Assembly: GCA_947507965.1 (NCBI GenBank)
Contig: CANNQU010000001.1
Coordinates: 43,948 to 107,947, forward strand
Direction of reading: 5' to 3'
Origin: Bacteroidota bacterium
Lineage (GTDB): Bacteria; Bacteroidota; Bacteroidia; UKL13-3
Length of the DNA stretch: 64,000 nt
The position numbers and the translations under genes were made by a program. The notes under the pieces are model-generated. The model saw only the letters and a list, made by a program, of their open reading frames with translations. It ran no database searches and was not told the origin of the DNA. Positions 26,487 to 35,755 of the stretch are shown piece by piece (within the stretch, counting starts at the first letter, position 1; each line of letters begins with the position of its first letter).

Positions 26487-27278
26487 ATGAAACCTCCAAA
26501 ACCAAAACAACTAGAAAAATTAGATGATTTCATTTTCGAAAATCGAAATCAGAGCTACGGAGCGTATTACATTCGTAATAGCTATAATGCATCCATTCGA
26601 AAAGCAATATCCTTATGCATTTCCGTTTGTCTGATACTCCTATTACTGGTTTCCCACTTCGCCTTTAACACCAAAACAGAATTGCCAGATAAAGACGTTG
26701 TGATCCTCTCTCCTTTCGAATTACCGAATTCGAGTGAGACCAAAATGGAGCCTGCTGCAACGAAGGTAAAAAAACCAATACCTGCCAAAAATAGCTATAC
26801 CATGGTTGAAAAAATTAAAAATGAAATTACAAAAGAAATCCAGGCAAAAGTGAGCAACCCAACTGCGCTAAACAACAAGGAGGGCAACGATACCGCAAGT
26901 AACACATCCGGTAAAAAAACGGGAACAAAAGCAGAAGAGCCAAAAGAAAATTACAAAACGACAGATGGAAAAACCTATACTTGGGTCGATAGCATGCCCG
27001 AATTTGCAGGAGGTGATCTTGCTTTAAGTAGATATATACGTATGAATTTCCATGTACCCGACAATATCGATGGAAATCATATTAAGGTACGAATTCGATT
27101 CACTATTGATGAAAAGGGAAGCGTAACAGAAATAACGATTCCTGATAGTAAAGGCAGTGCAATAGATCATGAAGCAATACGCGTGTTGCAAAATATGCCT
27201 CAATGGAAGCCCGGAAAAATGGCAGGAAAACCGGTAAAAGTAAGTTACATTATTCCCATCAACATCAACATCTATTAG
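26487..27278 (+). CDS. tonB: TonB-family energy transducer
   Basis: The 263-residue protein has the Bacteroidota TonB layout. A cytoplasmic start (KLDDFIFENRNQSYGAYYIRNSYN) is followed by one membrane helix at about 36-58 and a Lys/Pro/Asn-rich periplasmic linker. The C-terminal TonB domain (from about 190: VRIRFTIDEKGSVTEITIPDSKGSAIDHEAIRVLQNMPQWKPG) ends SYIIPINI. It transmits ExbB-ExbD proton-motive energy to outer-membrane receptors. The usual upstream exbB and exbD genes are missing; the protease lies divergent instead. A PstS-like lipoprotein and a TPR protein follow, the order usual for this cluster in the phylum. Confidence 0.93.
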   Translation: MKPPKPKQLEKLDDFIFENRNQSYGAYYIRNSYNASIRKAISLCISVCLILLLLVSHFAFNTKTELPDKDVVILSPFELPNSSETKMEPAATKVKKPIPAKNSYTMVEKIKNEITKEIQAKVSNPTALNNKEGNDTASNTSGKKTGTKAEEPKENYKTTDGKTYTWVDSMPEFAGGDLALSRYIRMNFHVPDNIDGNHIKVRIRFTIDEKGSVTEITIPDSKGSAIDHEAIRVLQNMPQWKPGKMAGKPVKVSYIIPININIY

Positions 27279-27389
27279 TGCTTCATAAATTCCTGATGAG
27301 GCAACCTATCTTGAATGCCCTTTTTTCAAGGCAAAGAGAGTTTTTTGAGAAAATAAACCCTAAATTCATTACTTTCGCATCCCGAATTT

Positions 27390-28295
27390 ATGAGCTTCTT
27401 AAAAATTCTAGTTGTATTTTCTTTTTTATTCCAACTCTTTTCTTGTAATCAAAATAAAAATACAACAACAACAAATCAGGATACTATGTCAACCGGGACT
27501 ATCCGTGTAAGTGTAGATGAAACGCTTAAACCTTTAATGGAAGCTGAATTCAACGTGTTTGCCTATTTGTACCCACTGGCCCATTTGGAGGTTTCGTACA
27601 AGCCCGAAACGGACGTGCTTAACGATTTAAAAAACGATAGTGCAAGAGCAATTATTGTTACCCGTGAGCTAACCACCAATGAAATGGAATATTACAGAAG
27701 CATTCAATATATCCCAAAATCATTACCTTTTGCACTTGACGGAATTTCAATTATTGTAAATAAAAACAATGCCACAGATAGCTTTACGATGCCTCAATTA
27801 AAAGAAATACTTCTGGGCACCTCCAAAAAAAGCCTTTTTGTCGTATTCGATAATTCGGCTTCGTGTAACATTCGATGGTTAAAGGATTCATTACTAAAAA
27901 ATGAGCCCTTATCAAAAAACTGTTTTGCCGTTAAAACCAATCCGGAGGTGATAAAGTACGTAAGCGAACATGAAAATGCAATCGGTATTATTGGAACTAG
28001 CTGGATTAGTGATTTGGACGATAGTAATGCTACCAACAGATTGAAGATGATTGGAAGAGCACGTATTGCCTTAACTGAAAAGGATGAGTACTTAGAACCT
28101 TTCCAGAGTGAGATTAAAACACAAAGATATCCATTGGCACGCACCGTATATTGCATTCAACGCGATGGGAAATTGGGCTTAGGTACTGGTTTACAGCATT
28201 TTCTATATGGTGAGAAAGGTCAGATTATAGTTTTAAAGTATGGCATGATGCCTTATAAACAAGCCGAACGAAGCATTCATTTTAATTTACAATAA
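27390..28295 (+). CDS. PstS-like phosphate-binding lipoprotein
   Basis: This 301-residue protein has a lipoprotein signal with lipobox LFSC (Cys19) followed by an Asn/Thr-rich linker. The mature part resembles phosphate ABC transporter substrate-binding proteins (PBP-like, type 2): GTIRVSVDETLKPLMEAEFNVF, ARAIIVTREL, FALDGISIIVNKNN, PQLKEILLG and AIGIIGTSWISD. No pstCAB genes follow. In Bacteroidota such stand-alone copies sit between tonB and a TPR gene, so a role with TonB-dependent uptake rather than classical Pst import is plausible. Phosphate binding is inferred from the family only. A near-match box TACTTTCG precedes the start. Confidence 0.85.
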   Translation: MSFLKILVVFSFLFQLFSCNQNKNTTTTNQDTMSTGTIRVSVDETLKPLMEAEFNVFAYLYPLAHLEVSYKPETDVLNDLKNDSARAIIVTRELTTNEMEYYRSIQYIPKSLPFALDGISIIVNKNNATDSFTMPQLKEILLGTSKKSLFVVFDNSASCNIRWLKDSLLKNEPLSKNCFAVKTNPEVIKYVSEHENAIGIIGTSWISDLDDSNATNRLKMIGRARIALTEKDEYLEPFQSEIKTQRYPLARTVYCIQRDGKLGLGTGLQHFLYGEKGQIIVLKYGMMPYKQAERSIHFNLQ

Positions 28296-28396
28296 ATTTG
28301 CACTAGTTAACAAGGAATATATAATTTCGGCAAACTATTTGTTAGCTAAAACATAAGTAATAAAAAAAATATAAAATTAAATTTCAAAATTAGAAA

Positions 28397-30094
28397 ATGA
28401 GAAGTCTGAAGAAGTTAGTATTCGCAATTGTATTATTTGCCTGTGTGAAGGCTCCATCTCAAACCATGGAAGATGGCTTGAAAGCCTTGAGTAATGAAAA
28501 TTTTAATTCCGCTCTCGATATTTTCAAAAAGTTAAGTGAAGCCGACCCTAGTAGTGCCTCTGCACTATTTCAATACGGTCAGGCATTATTTAAAGCAGGT
28601 AATTTTGATGGGGCAAAGGCAGCTTTCGACCAAGGAGTGACCGCCAGACCTGCCGAATTTTTATGTGTTATCGGGCAGGCTAAATGTTTATTAAACCAAG
28701 GTGACCTTATCGGTGCAGAGAAAAAAATAGCGGCTGCGTTAAAAGCTACCAAAAGCAAGGACCCTGACATTTATCGATACACCGCCGATGCATATTCAAC
28801 CAACAAAAATAAAGATTGGGCAAAGGCCATTGACTACGCTCAAAAAGCAATAGCTACCTTGAAGGGAAAGACCGATTTTAACGCCTTCAATACCCTGGGT
28901 GATGTTTATTTTGAAAAACATTATAGTGGTAATGGAGAAGATAGAGATATTGGTTTTGCCGTAACCAATTATGAAAAATCATATACGATCAATCCTAAGT
29001 CACCCTACGCGATGACCAAGGTAGGTAAAATTTGGAGCACCACCAAAACAGACTTAAGTTACCGAAGCTGCATCGATGCTTTGGATAAGGCAAAGCTTGC
29101 TGATCCAGATTATCTTCCAATGCACAGTGTATATGCAATAATATATGAAAAAAGTGGGCAATTGGAAAAAGCAAAAGAAGAGTTAGAAATTTATCTTGCG
29201 GGATGTGAGGACAAAGTAAAATCCAACGACCATCTTATTAATGTGCTATACCAGTTAAAAGACTGGAAAGCCACACTGGAATTAACCCAAAAAATGAATT
29301 CCCAATTCCCAAATAATTGCGACTATTTAAAGGTAATGGCCCATGCCAACACCGAATTAGCACATTATGCAGAAGCGCTAAATGACTTCACTTTATATCA
29401 AAGTAAATGTGTCAACGAAAAACTTACGGTAGAGGATTATTCTTATTTGGCAAGAGCAAACAGAGGCCTTGGCAAAGACTCCGAGGCGGTTTTCTATTAT
29501 AATCAAGTTATAGGATTGGATTCTTTGAGGGAACAGCTTATATTAAAAGAAATGGCCAATGGTTTCTACTCTTCCAAAAAATTTGATCTCGCTATTGTAG
29601 CATTCAATCGCTTAATGCTTAAATTTCCAACACCAAACGCACAATACAAACTTATGGACTGCTACTATTTATCGAAAAAGTGGAAGGAAACAAATATTGC
29701 TGCTGATAGCTTTATTGCATCGAACACCGGAAACCCATTAGGTTATTTATACAAAGCCAGGGCACTGTATTATATAGATACCGTTAACGACAGAAAAGCA
29801 GCTGCCGATATGTATAAAACCTATCTTGAAAAAACAACGGACACGGCTTTCTCGAAACAGGTTTTGGTAAGTGAAAAAACAGAAGCTCATCAGCAAATTT
29901 GCTTTCATTATATCAAGAAGAAAAACTTAAAAGCCGCTCTGGGAGAACTAGACAAAGCACTGATTGACGACCCTAATAATCAATCGATAATTTCCTTACG
30001 TGCGAAAATTGATAAAGCCATGAAGCCTCAACCGGCACCAGCACCCAAGGCACCCGAAAAAGGGAAACCAACGATTCCGGTAAAGCCTAAATAG
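28397..30094 (+). CDS. Periplasmic tetratricopeptide-repeat protein
   Basis: The 565-residue protein has a signal peptide (KKLVFAIVLFACVKAPSQ) followed by about a dozen helical TPR units through residue 540. Examples are DGLKALSNENFNSALDIFKKLSEADP, SALFQYGQALFKAGNFDGAKAAFDQGV and LKAALGELDKALIDDPNNQ. The C-terminus is Pro/Lys-rich (PQPAPAPKAPEKGKPTIPVKPK). It is probably a scaffold in the periplasm. Its position after tonB and the PstS-like gene suggests it works with the TonB system; no direct evidence. Its stop is 12 bases from the convergent DUF5916 gene. A TAAATTTG box overlaps the end of the preceding gene, so it may also have its own promoter. Confidence 0.85.
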   Translation: MRSLKKLVFAIVLFACVKAPSQTMEDGLKALSNENFNSALDIFKKLSEADPSSASALFQYGQALFKAGNFDGAKAAFDQGVTARPAEFLCVIGQAKCLLNQGDLIGAEKKIAAALKATKSKDPDIYRYTADAYSTNKNKDWAKAIDYAQKAIATLKGKTDFNAFNTLGDVYFEKHYSGNGEDRDIGFAVTNYEKSYTINPKSPYAMTKVGKIWSTTKTDLSYRSCIDALDKAKLADPDYLPMHSVYAIIYEKSGQLEKAKEELEIYLAGCEDKVKSNDHLINVLYQLKDWKATLELTQKMNSQFPNNCDYLKVMAHANTELAHYAEALNDFTLYQSKCVNEKLTVEDYSYLARANRGLGKDSEAVFYYNQVIGLDSLREQLILKEMANGFYSSKKFDLAIVAFNRLMLKFPTPNAQYKLMDCYYLSKKWKETNIAADSFIASNTGNPLGYLYKARALYYIDTVNDRKAAADMYKTYLEKTTDTAFSKQVLVSEKTEAHQQICFHYIKKKNLKAALGELDKALIDDPNNQSIISLRAKIDKAMKPQPAPAPKAPEKGKPTIPVKPK

Positions 30095-30106
30095 TGTTAT
30101 AAACTT

Positions 30107-32293
30107 CTATAAGGTAATCCACCAAAGGAGCTTCGCCACCAAAGCTCTGTTTTTAATACTTAGGTAGGGGTCGTAATTATCGGTATAAACCAGAAAAAAA
30201 TCACTCATGGGTTTAAACCGCCATTGCATCCTGATGTTCAAATTAACATTTTCTGCCTGCGTATTATATTGCAAAAAAGTAGTGAGGTATACCTTTTTAG
30301 TGAAGGAGAGTTCTGCTTTCGCACCAAGAAGATGAATCGTTGATGTATTGCCCGATACCCAATCGAAATAATTCAAACTATAATTCAGATTGAAAACACC
30401 CCATGGCTGGGTTCTATAATTAAGGTCAACAGAAGTACTGTTGCGGAAAGCCGAGAAGTACTTTCCCATGTTATAGCCGATGGCACTATTAAATTTCTTT
30501 CTTTTATTGCTCGTAAAACTTACACTGTAGTTATTAAAATAATACTCCCCCGGCTGAATATTATCAATAGGATTAGTACTTAACCTCAAAACCGTTAATT
30601 GATTAAAATAGTTTAGATTAATATTGGCTAAAAAAATGGCACTGTTTTGAAATAAGATACTATAGGATGAATTAACAAAAGACGATTGTGTTCTATAGTT
30701 TCCGTTGGCATAGTAATCAAAATACAGTGTCAATGCATGATAATTAATTTTTTGAGATTTTGGATAAAACCGATGTGCAATTGATGGCTCCAGCCTTAGA
30801 AAGGTTTGCTTCATGATAAGATTGGTAACCGGGTCAAACTGGGCCTGATGAGGCACAAAGCCAACTTCCGTGGTATAATTTTTACTCACATACTCGTGGT
30901 TCCAGTTGATGTCCCATCTTGGTGTACTATACTGCAGAAAAGTGGCATTGGCAGAAGAGCCTCTGAGCTGCGTTGGTGAAAACGAATGATGATAAAAAGC
31001 TTTACCCCTCCACCTATTATTCGATGACAATAAAAAATAATCAAAACACGCTACTCTGTTATATTTAACGGCATCTGACTGCAAAGCATCTCTATTTACA
31101 ACCGTGAATTGAACACTACTTGTTTTAAATAGTTGCCGTTGGAGTGCTATTACACTATAGTTCTGTTGCCCCGTTTTTGTTGCTACATCCCTAGCGGCAA
31201 CTACATTCATGATTCCTATCCTCCAGTCTTTGTTTATTTTACCACTCAATCGTGCTCCCGCAATAATTGGTATCGGAGTTCCTTTATTTAAACCAATTTG
31301 ACGCGAAAAAAAAGGACGAATTTGTGAGAATCCTATGGAAGAAAACAAATCGCTATTCTCTATAAAAAACTGTCGACGCTCCGGATAAAACAAACTATAG
31401 CTGGTAAGATTTACTTGCTGCCGATCAACCTCCACTTGGCTAAAATCAGGATGAATGGTGATATCTAAGTTTAACGAAGAAGAAACGGCATATTTTATAT
31501 CCGTTCCAATACTTGGTGAAAAATTAATATTTTCCGACTTCTTATAATCGCTGTTGATATTCGAACTAAAATAAGGTATCACAGAAATGGTATGGCTTGT
31601 TTTTGGAGGACTCTCATCCCAAATAAGATGTCCGCAAAAATTTAGTGCCGAGATATTATACGAGCGTGGAATGCTTGTCCAAGATGTGCTTTCAAACCGT
31701 TTCATATCGTTACGTACGAAATTTATACCCCATCGTTTCAAGCCTTCTGTGAATCGAATAGATTTAAACGGGATCGCGAATTCACAAGTCCATCGATCAT
31801 CATAATGTTTCACTTCACTAAACCAAAGATTATCCCAATCGGTACTTACCCCAAAATTTCCTCCATTGGCCACTAAGCCTTCCCTTTGCGCTCCCATCGG
31901 ATTCACCCCGAAATTAAAGCCATTGGTTTTATCATTAAAAGGGTCAAATATGATCGCGAAAGCATCGCTTGCTGGATAGCTATAATCTCTTTTTAGAGAT
32001 TGAATAACATAATCTTTCTTTATCTCATCATAGCATGTTGCAAACACATAAATATTCTTTTCGTCATACAACAACCGCACTTCGGTCTTCGTTTTTGCTG
32101 CAGCTGTATCATAAGGAGTTACCTCACGAAATTCGTTCGCCAACTCAGCACTAACCCAAGCTACTTCATCATCTATACCATCAATTAATATGGGGATATT
32201 TATTTTTTTAATATGAATTGATTTACCTGCCTCTTGAGCGCAAATACGAAAACAAAAGAGGATGAGAAAGAAAAGAATTGGCGTTTTAAACAT
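30107..32293 (-). CDS. DUF5916 outer-membrane protein with CBM9-like domain
   Basis: The 728-residue protein has a signal peptide (FFLILFCFRICAQ). A CBM9-like beta-sandwich covers about 25-195 (IPILIDGIDDEVAWVSAE, TEVRLLYDEKNIYVFATCYD, DAFAIIFDPFNDKTNGFNFGVNPMGAQREG, RWTCEFAIPFKSIRF). The DUF5916 region follows to the C-terminus, with alternating aromatic strands that suggest an outer-membrane barrel (ERRQFFIENSDLFSSIGFSQIRPFFSRQIG is a family hallmark). It belongs to a widespread but functionally unassigned Bacteroidota family. A variant -7 box (TATATTCG) lies 23 bases upstream of the start. Confidence 0.88.
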   Translation of the reverse strand: MFKTPILFFLILFCFRICAQEAGKSIHIKKINIPILIDGIDDEVAWVSAELANEFREVTPYDTAAAKTKTEVRLLYDEKNIYVFATCYDEIKKDYVIQSLKRDYSYPASDAFAIIFDPFNDKTNGFNFGVNPMGAQREGLVANGGNFGVSTDWDNLWFSEVKHYDDRWTCEFAIPFKSIRFTEGLKRWGINFVRNDMKRFESTSWTSIPRSYNISALNFCGHLIWDESPPKTSHTISVIPYFSSNINSDYKKSENINFSPSIGTDIKYAVSSSLNLDITIHPDFSQVEVDRQQVNLTSYSLFYPERRQFFIENSDLFSSIGFSQIRPFFSRQIGLNKGTPIPIIAGARLSGKINKDWRIGIMNVVAARDVATKTGQQNYSVIALQRQLFKTSSVQFTVVNRDALQSDAVKYNRVACFDYFLLSSNNRWRGKAFYHHSFSPTQLRGSSANATFLQYSTPRWDINWNHEYVSKNYTTEVGFVPHQAQFDPVTNLIMKQTFLRLEPSIAHRFYPKSQKINYHALTLYFDYYANGNYRTQSSFVNSSYSILFQNSAIFLANINLNYFNQLTVLRLSTNPIDNIQPGEYYFNNYSVSFTSNKRKKFNSAIGYNMGKYFSAFRNSTSVDLNYRTQPWGVFNLNYSLNYFDWVSGNTSTIHLLGAKAELSFTKKVYLTTFLQYNTQAENVNLNIRMQWRFKPMSDFFLVYTDNYDPYLSIKNRALVAKLLWWITL

Positions 32294-32435
32294 TAATATT
32301 TTGTTGGTCGATTGCGAATATAATGTTTCGCCATGATTTGAACTTTTTAAAGGATAATTTCATCTGTACACTTTCGATCCGTATCCATCCTCTTAAAAGG
32401 CTTACCAGAAAAACACATGAATGGGAAACGGTTTA

Positions 32436-34106
32436 CTACTTCACTTCTTTCGTAAAGCTTTCCTTTAAAGTAACCGTTCTATTAAATACCAATTTATGGT
32501 CTGTTGAATCTTTATCCTTACAGAAATAGCCTTTGCGTAAAAACTGGAAGCGCTGCGATTCGGTTGCATCTTTTAAGGCCGGCTCTGCATAAGCATTCGA
32601 TATAATATGTAAACTGTCGGTATTGATGTACTGTTTAAAATCGCCTTCCTCAATGGCCGGGTTTTCCATTTTAAATAAGCGGTCATACGCTCTCAATTCG
32701 ACTGATAATGCATGTTTTATGCTCACCCAATGCAATGTGCCTTGAACTTTAAGACCCGAGGTATCAGATCCGCTTTTGCTTTCTGGAATATAATGGCAGT
32801 GAATTTCCAAAATATTCCCCTCGGCATCCTTTACGATACCATGGCAAGAAACAATATAGGCACTTTTTAAGCGCACACTTTGGCCTACTGCCATCCTAAA
32901 AAACTTCTTGGGAGGATTTTCCATAAAATCGTCGCGTTCGATATAAAGTTCTTTACTAAACGGTAGTAACCTAACACCCGAATTTTCTTCTTCTGGATTA
33001 TTTTCCCCTTCCAAAAAGATCTCCTCTTGCGTAAAATTAGTGATTACCACTTTTACCGGATTAAAGACAACCATACGTCGAAACGAGGTTTTATTCAACT
33101 CTTCACGTACACAAAATTCTAATAGTGAAATTTCATTCAATTTATCACGTTTAGCAATACCAGCCCGTTCGCAAAACTCCCGAATAGCCGCAGGCGTGTA
33201 GCCCCTACGACGCATGCCCGCAATGGTAGGCATCCTTGGATCATCCCATCCCTTTACATGGTTCTCATTAACCAACTGCAATAACTTCCGTTTGCTCATC
33301 ACCGTATAGCTCACATTCAATCGGGCAAACTCATATTGGTGAGAAGGATATAGATTTAATTTTGCAATACACCAATCGTACATCGCACGATGAGGAATAA
33401 ATTCCAGTGTACAAATAGAATGGGTGATGTTTTCAATAGCATCACTCTGCCCATGGGCAAAATCATACATGGGATAAATACACCATTGATCGCCCGTACG
33501 ATGATGATGTGCAAATTTTATACGGTATAATATAGGATCACGAAGTAGCATATTCGGGGATGACATATCAATTTTTGCCCGCAAAATCTTTGCTCCTTCT
33601 TCAAATTTACCTGCTTTCATCTGAGCAAATAATTCCAAATTCTCTGCCGGCAATCGATCTCTAAAAGGACTGTTTTTACCGGGTTCTGTTGGTGTTCCCT
33701 TTTGTTCGGCAATCTCTTCCGGCGTCAAATCATCAACATAGGCATCTCCCTGCATTATCAATTGAATGGCAAACGCATAAATTTTATCGAAATAATCGCT
33801 GGCATAAAATTCGTTTGCCCAAGTGTACCCAAGCCATCGGATATCTTCTTTAATACTTTCAACATACTCCGTATCTTCCGTTACCGGGTTGGTATCGTCG
33901 AAACGTAAATTTGTTTTTCCACCGAATTTCTGAGCCACGCCGAAATTTAACCAAATAGAAGAGGCATGTCCCAAGTGTAAATATCCATTGGGCTCAGGTG
34001 GAAAGCGCGTTAGTATGGATGTGTGCTTACCCGACTTTAAATCGTTTTCTATGATCTCCTCAATAAAGTTTAATGACCTCTCTTCTTCCTTTTTTAATGG
34101 TTCCAT
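32436..34106 (-). CDS. glnS: Glutaminyl-tRNA synthetase
   Basis: The 556-residue class I synthetase charges tRNA-Gln directly with glutamine. Signatures: RFPPEPNGYLHLGHASS (HIGH-type HLGH at 44-47), the KMSKS-type loop VMSKRKLLQLV, and DDPRMPTIAGMRRRGYTPAAIREFC, a GlnRS hallmark. The C-terminal anticodon-binding beta-barrels are complete (LHWVSIKHALSVELRAYDRLF). It lies 69 bases downstream of gltX on the same strand, so the two are probably co-transcribed. Presence of GlnRS implies that the Glu-tRNA-Gln amidotransferase route is not needed for glutamine decoding. Confidence 0.97.
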   Translation of the reverse strand: MEPLKKEEERSLNFIEEIIENDLKSGKHTSILTRFPPEPNGYLHLGHASSIWLNFGVAQKFGGKTNLRFDDTNPVTEDTEYVESIKEDIRWLGYTWANEFYASDYFDKIYAFAIQLIMQGDAYVDDLTPEEIAEQKGTPTEPGKNSPFRDRLPAENLELFAQMKAGKFEEGAKILRAKIDMSSPNMLLRDPILYRIKFAHHHRTGDQWCIYPMYDFAHGQSDAIENITHSICTLEFIPHRAMYDWCIAKLNLYPSHQYEFARLNVSYTVMSKRKLLQLVNENHVKGWDDPRMPTIAGMRRRGYTPAAIREFCERAGIAKRDKLNEISLLEFCVREELNKTSFRRMVVFNPVKVVITNFTQEEIFLEGENNPEEENSGVRLLPFSKELYIERDDFMENPPKKFFRMAVGQSVRLKSAYIVSCHGIVKDAEGNILEIHCHYIPESKSGSDTSGLKVQGTLHWVSIKHALSVELRAYDRLFKMENPAIEEGDFKQYINTDSLHIISNAYAEPALKDATESQRFQFLRKGYFCKDKDSTDHKLVFNRTVTLKESFTKEVK

Positions 34107-34175
34107 ATATTTAGCACGTAGGGTATTTTATAAATTCTATGTTCTCTTACCGTTGGGAAACGATGACCTTTATTA

Positions 34176-35687
34176 TTATTGAATGTAACAATTTTTTATC
34201 CTCTCGATCGCATTTTCAATACCAATTAAAGCAATGAGATCCGGGATGGCTGGTCCCGACAATTCGCCTACCAAACTCACTCTTAAAAATTTCATCAGAT
34301 CTCCCATCTTTATACTTTTTTCAGCAGCGAAATCTTGAAACAATTTTTCAATCTCCAACGAATTATTACCTGCCATCGATTGCAGGGCCAAATTCAAGTC
34401 GGCAAAAGGTAATCCTTCTTTTATTGATTTTATCTTTCCTAAGTTCACTTCATCATACGATGCTGGATTTTGAAATAAATATCGATAGTTAAGGATATCA
34501 TTAAGTAAAAACATTCTATCTTTCACTAAGGCGCAAACAGCTGCAATATACGCGCTACTAAATGGGCCAAAATGCTCATCAACCAACGATTTAACGAGAA
34601 TAGAAAGTTCCTCATTGCTTTTGCTTTTCAGGTATTCATGATTGAACCATTTTGCTTTCTCAGCGTCGAACTTCGCCCCACCGTGGCTAATACGGTCCAA
34701 CGTAAATGCCCCTATTAACTCCTCAAGCGAATAAATCTCTTTGGTGCCTCCTGGATTCCATCCTAAAAAGGCAAGCATATTGACTAACGCCTCTGGCAGA
34801 TATCCGTTTTGCTTATACCCTGAACTAACCTCGTTTGTATTCGGATCGGTCCATTGCAATGGAAACACAGGAAACCCTAAACGATCGCCATCTCGTTTGC
34901 TTAATTTACCATTCCCATCCGGCTTTAAAAGCAGTGGCAGATGAGCAAATTTGGGCATCACCTCCTCCCAACCCAAGTATCGATAAAGTAAAACATGTAT
35001 AGGAGCACTAGGCAGCCACTCTTCACCACGTATTACATGCGAAATATTCATTACATAATCATCACATACATTCGCTAAATGATACGTCGGCATGCCATCA
35101 CTTTTTAGTAATACTTTGTCATCCATCTCGAGCGTATTCACCGTAACGTTCCCTCTAATTTCATCATGAAACGTTATTTCTTCATTGGCAGGAATATTTA
35201 AACGAATAACGTAAGGTACCTTTTTCGCCAGTTTCATGGCTACCTCATCGGCCGAAAGAGTAAGTGCGTTATTTAGCTTCCCTCGTGTGGTATAGTCATA
35301 TTTTGCATTGGCATTGGCTGTTCTTAATTGAGCCAATTCTTCTTCGGTATCAAAAGCATAATAGGCATAGCCATTGGTTATTAACTTTTCTGCGTACTGT
35401 CGGTACGAGTCTTTTCGTTCCGATTGTCGATAGGAGCTAAATTCACCATCGCCAAAACCTACGCCCTCATTGGGGCCTATGCCTACCCACTGCAATGCAT
35501 CAATGATATATTGCTCGGCTCCGGGTACCAAACGATTCTGGTCGGTGTCTTCAATACGTAAAATAAAATCGCCCTGATGCTTTTTGGCAAACAAGTAATT
35601 GTACAGTGCCGTACGCACACCGCCAATATGTAATGGCCCTGTAGGGCTAGGTGCAAAGCGCACTCTTACTCTTCGGTTCAAATTCAT
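34176..35687 (-). CDS. gltX: Glutamyl-tRNA synthetase
   Basis: The 503-residue class I synthetase starts RVRFAPSPTGPLHIGGVRTALYNYLFAK (HIGH-type HIGG at 20-23). It continues with RIEDTDQNR, HLANVCDDYVMNISHVIRGEEWLPSAP and the KMSKS-type loop KLSKRDG. The all-alpha anticodon-binding domain fills the last 160 residues. It supplies Glu-tRNA for translation and tetrapyrrole synthesis. It heads a likely gltX-glnS pair. A variant -7 box TAAATTCG lies ten bases before the start. Confidence 0.97.
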   Translation of the reverse strand: MNLNRRVRVRFAPSPTGPLHIGGVRTALYNYLFAKKHQGDFILRIEDTDQNRLVPGAEQYIIDALQWVGIGPNEGVGFGDGEFSSYRQSERKDSYRQYAEKLITNGYAYYAFDTEEELAQLRTANANAKYDYTTRGKLNNALTLSADEVAMKLAKKVPYVIRLNIPANEEITFHDEIRGNVTVNTLEMDDKVLLKSDGMPTYHLANVCDDYVMNISHVIRGEEWLPSAPIHVLLYRYLGWEEVMPKFAHLPLLLKPDGNGKLSKRDGDRLGFPVFPLQWTDPNTNEVSSGYKQNGYLPEALVNMLAFLGWNPGGTKEIYSLEELIGAFTLDRISHGGAKFDAEKAKWFNHEYLKSKSNEELSILVKSLVDEHFGPFSSAYIAAVCALVKDRMFLLNDILNYRYLFQNPASYDEVNLGKIKSIKEGLPFADLNLALQSMAGNNSLEIEKLFQDFAAEKSIKMGDLMKFLRVSLVGELSGPAIPDLIALIGIENAIERIKNCYIQ

Positions 35688-35755
35688 GATAGAAGCGCGA
35701 ATTTAACACAAAAAAATAAAGAAAAATCGTTTCTATCTTATAGCACGAATATGAA

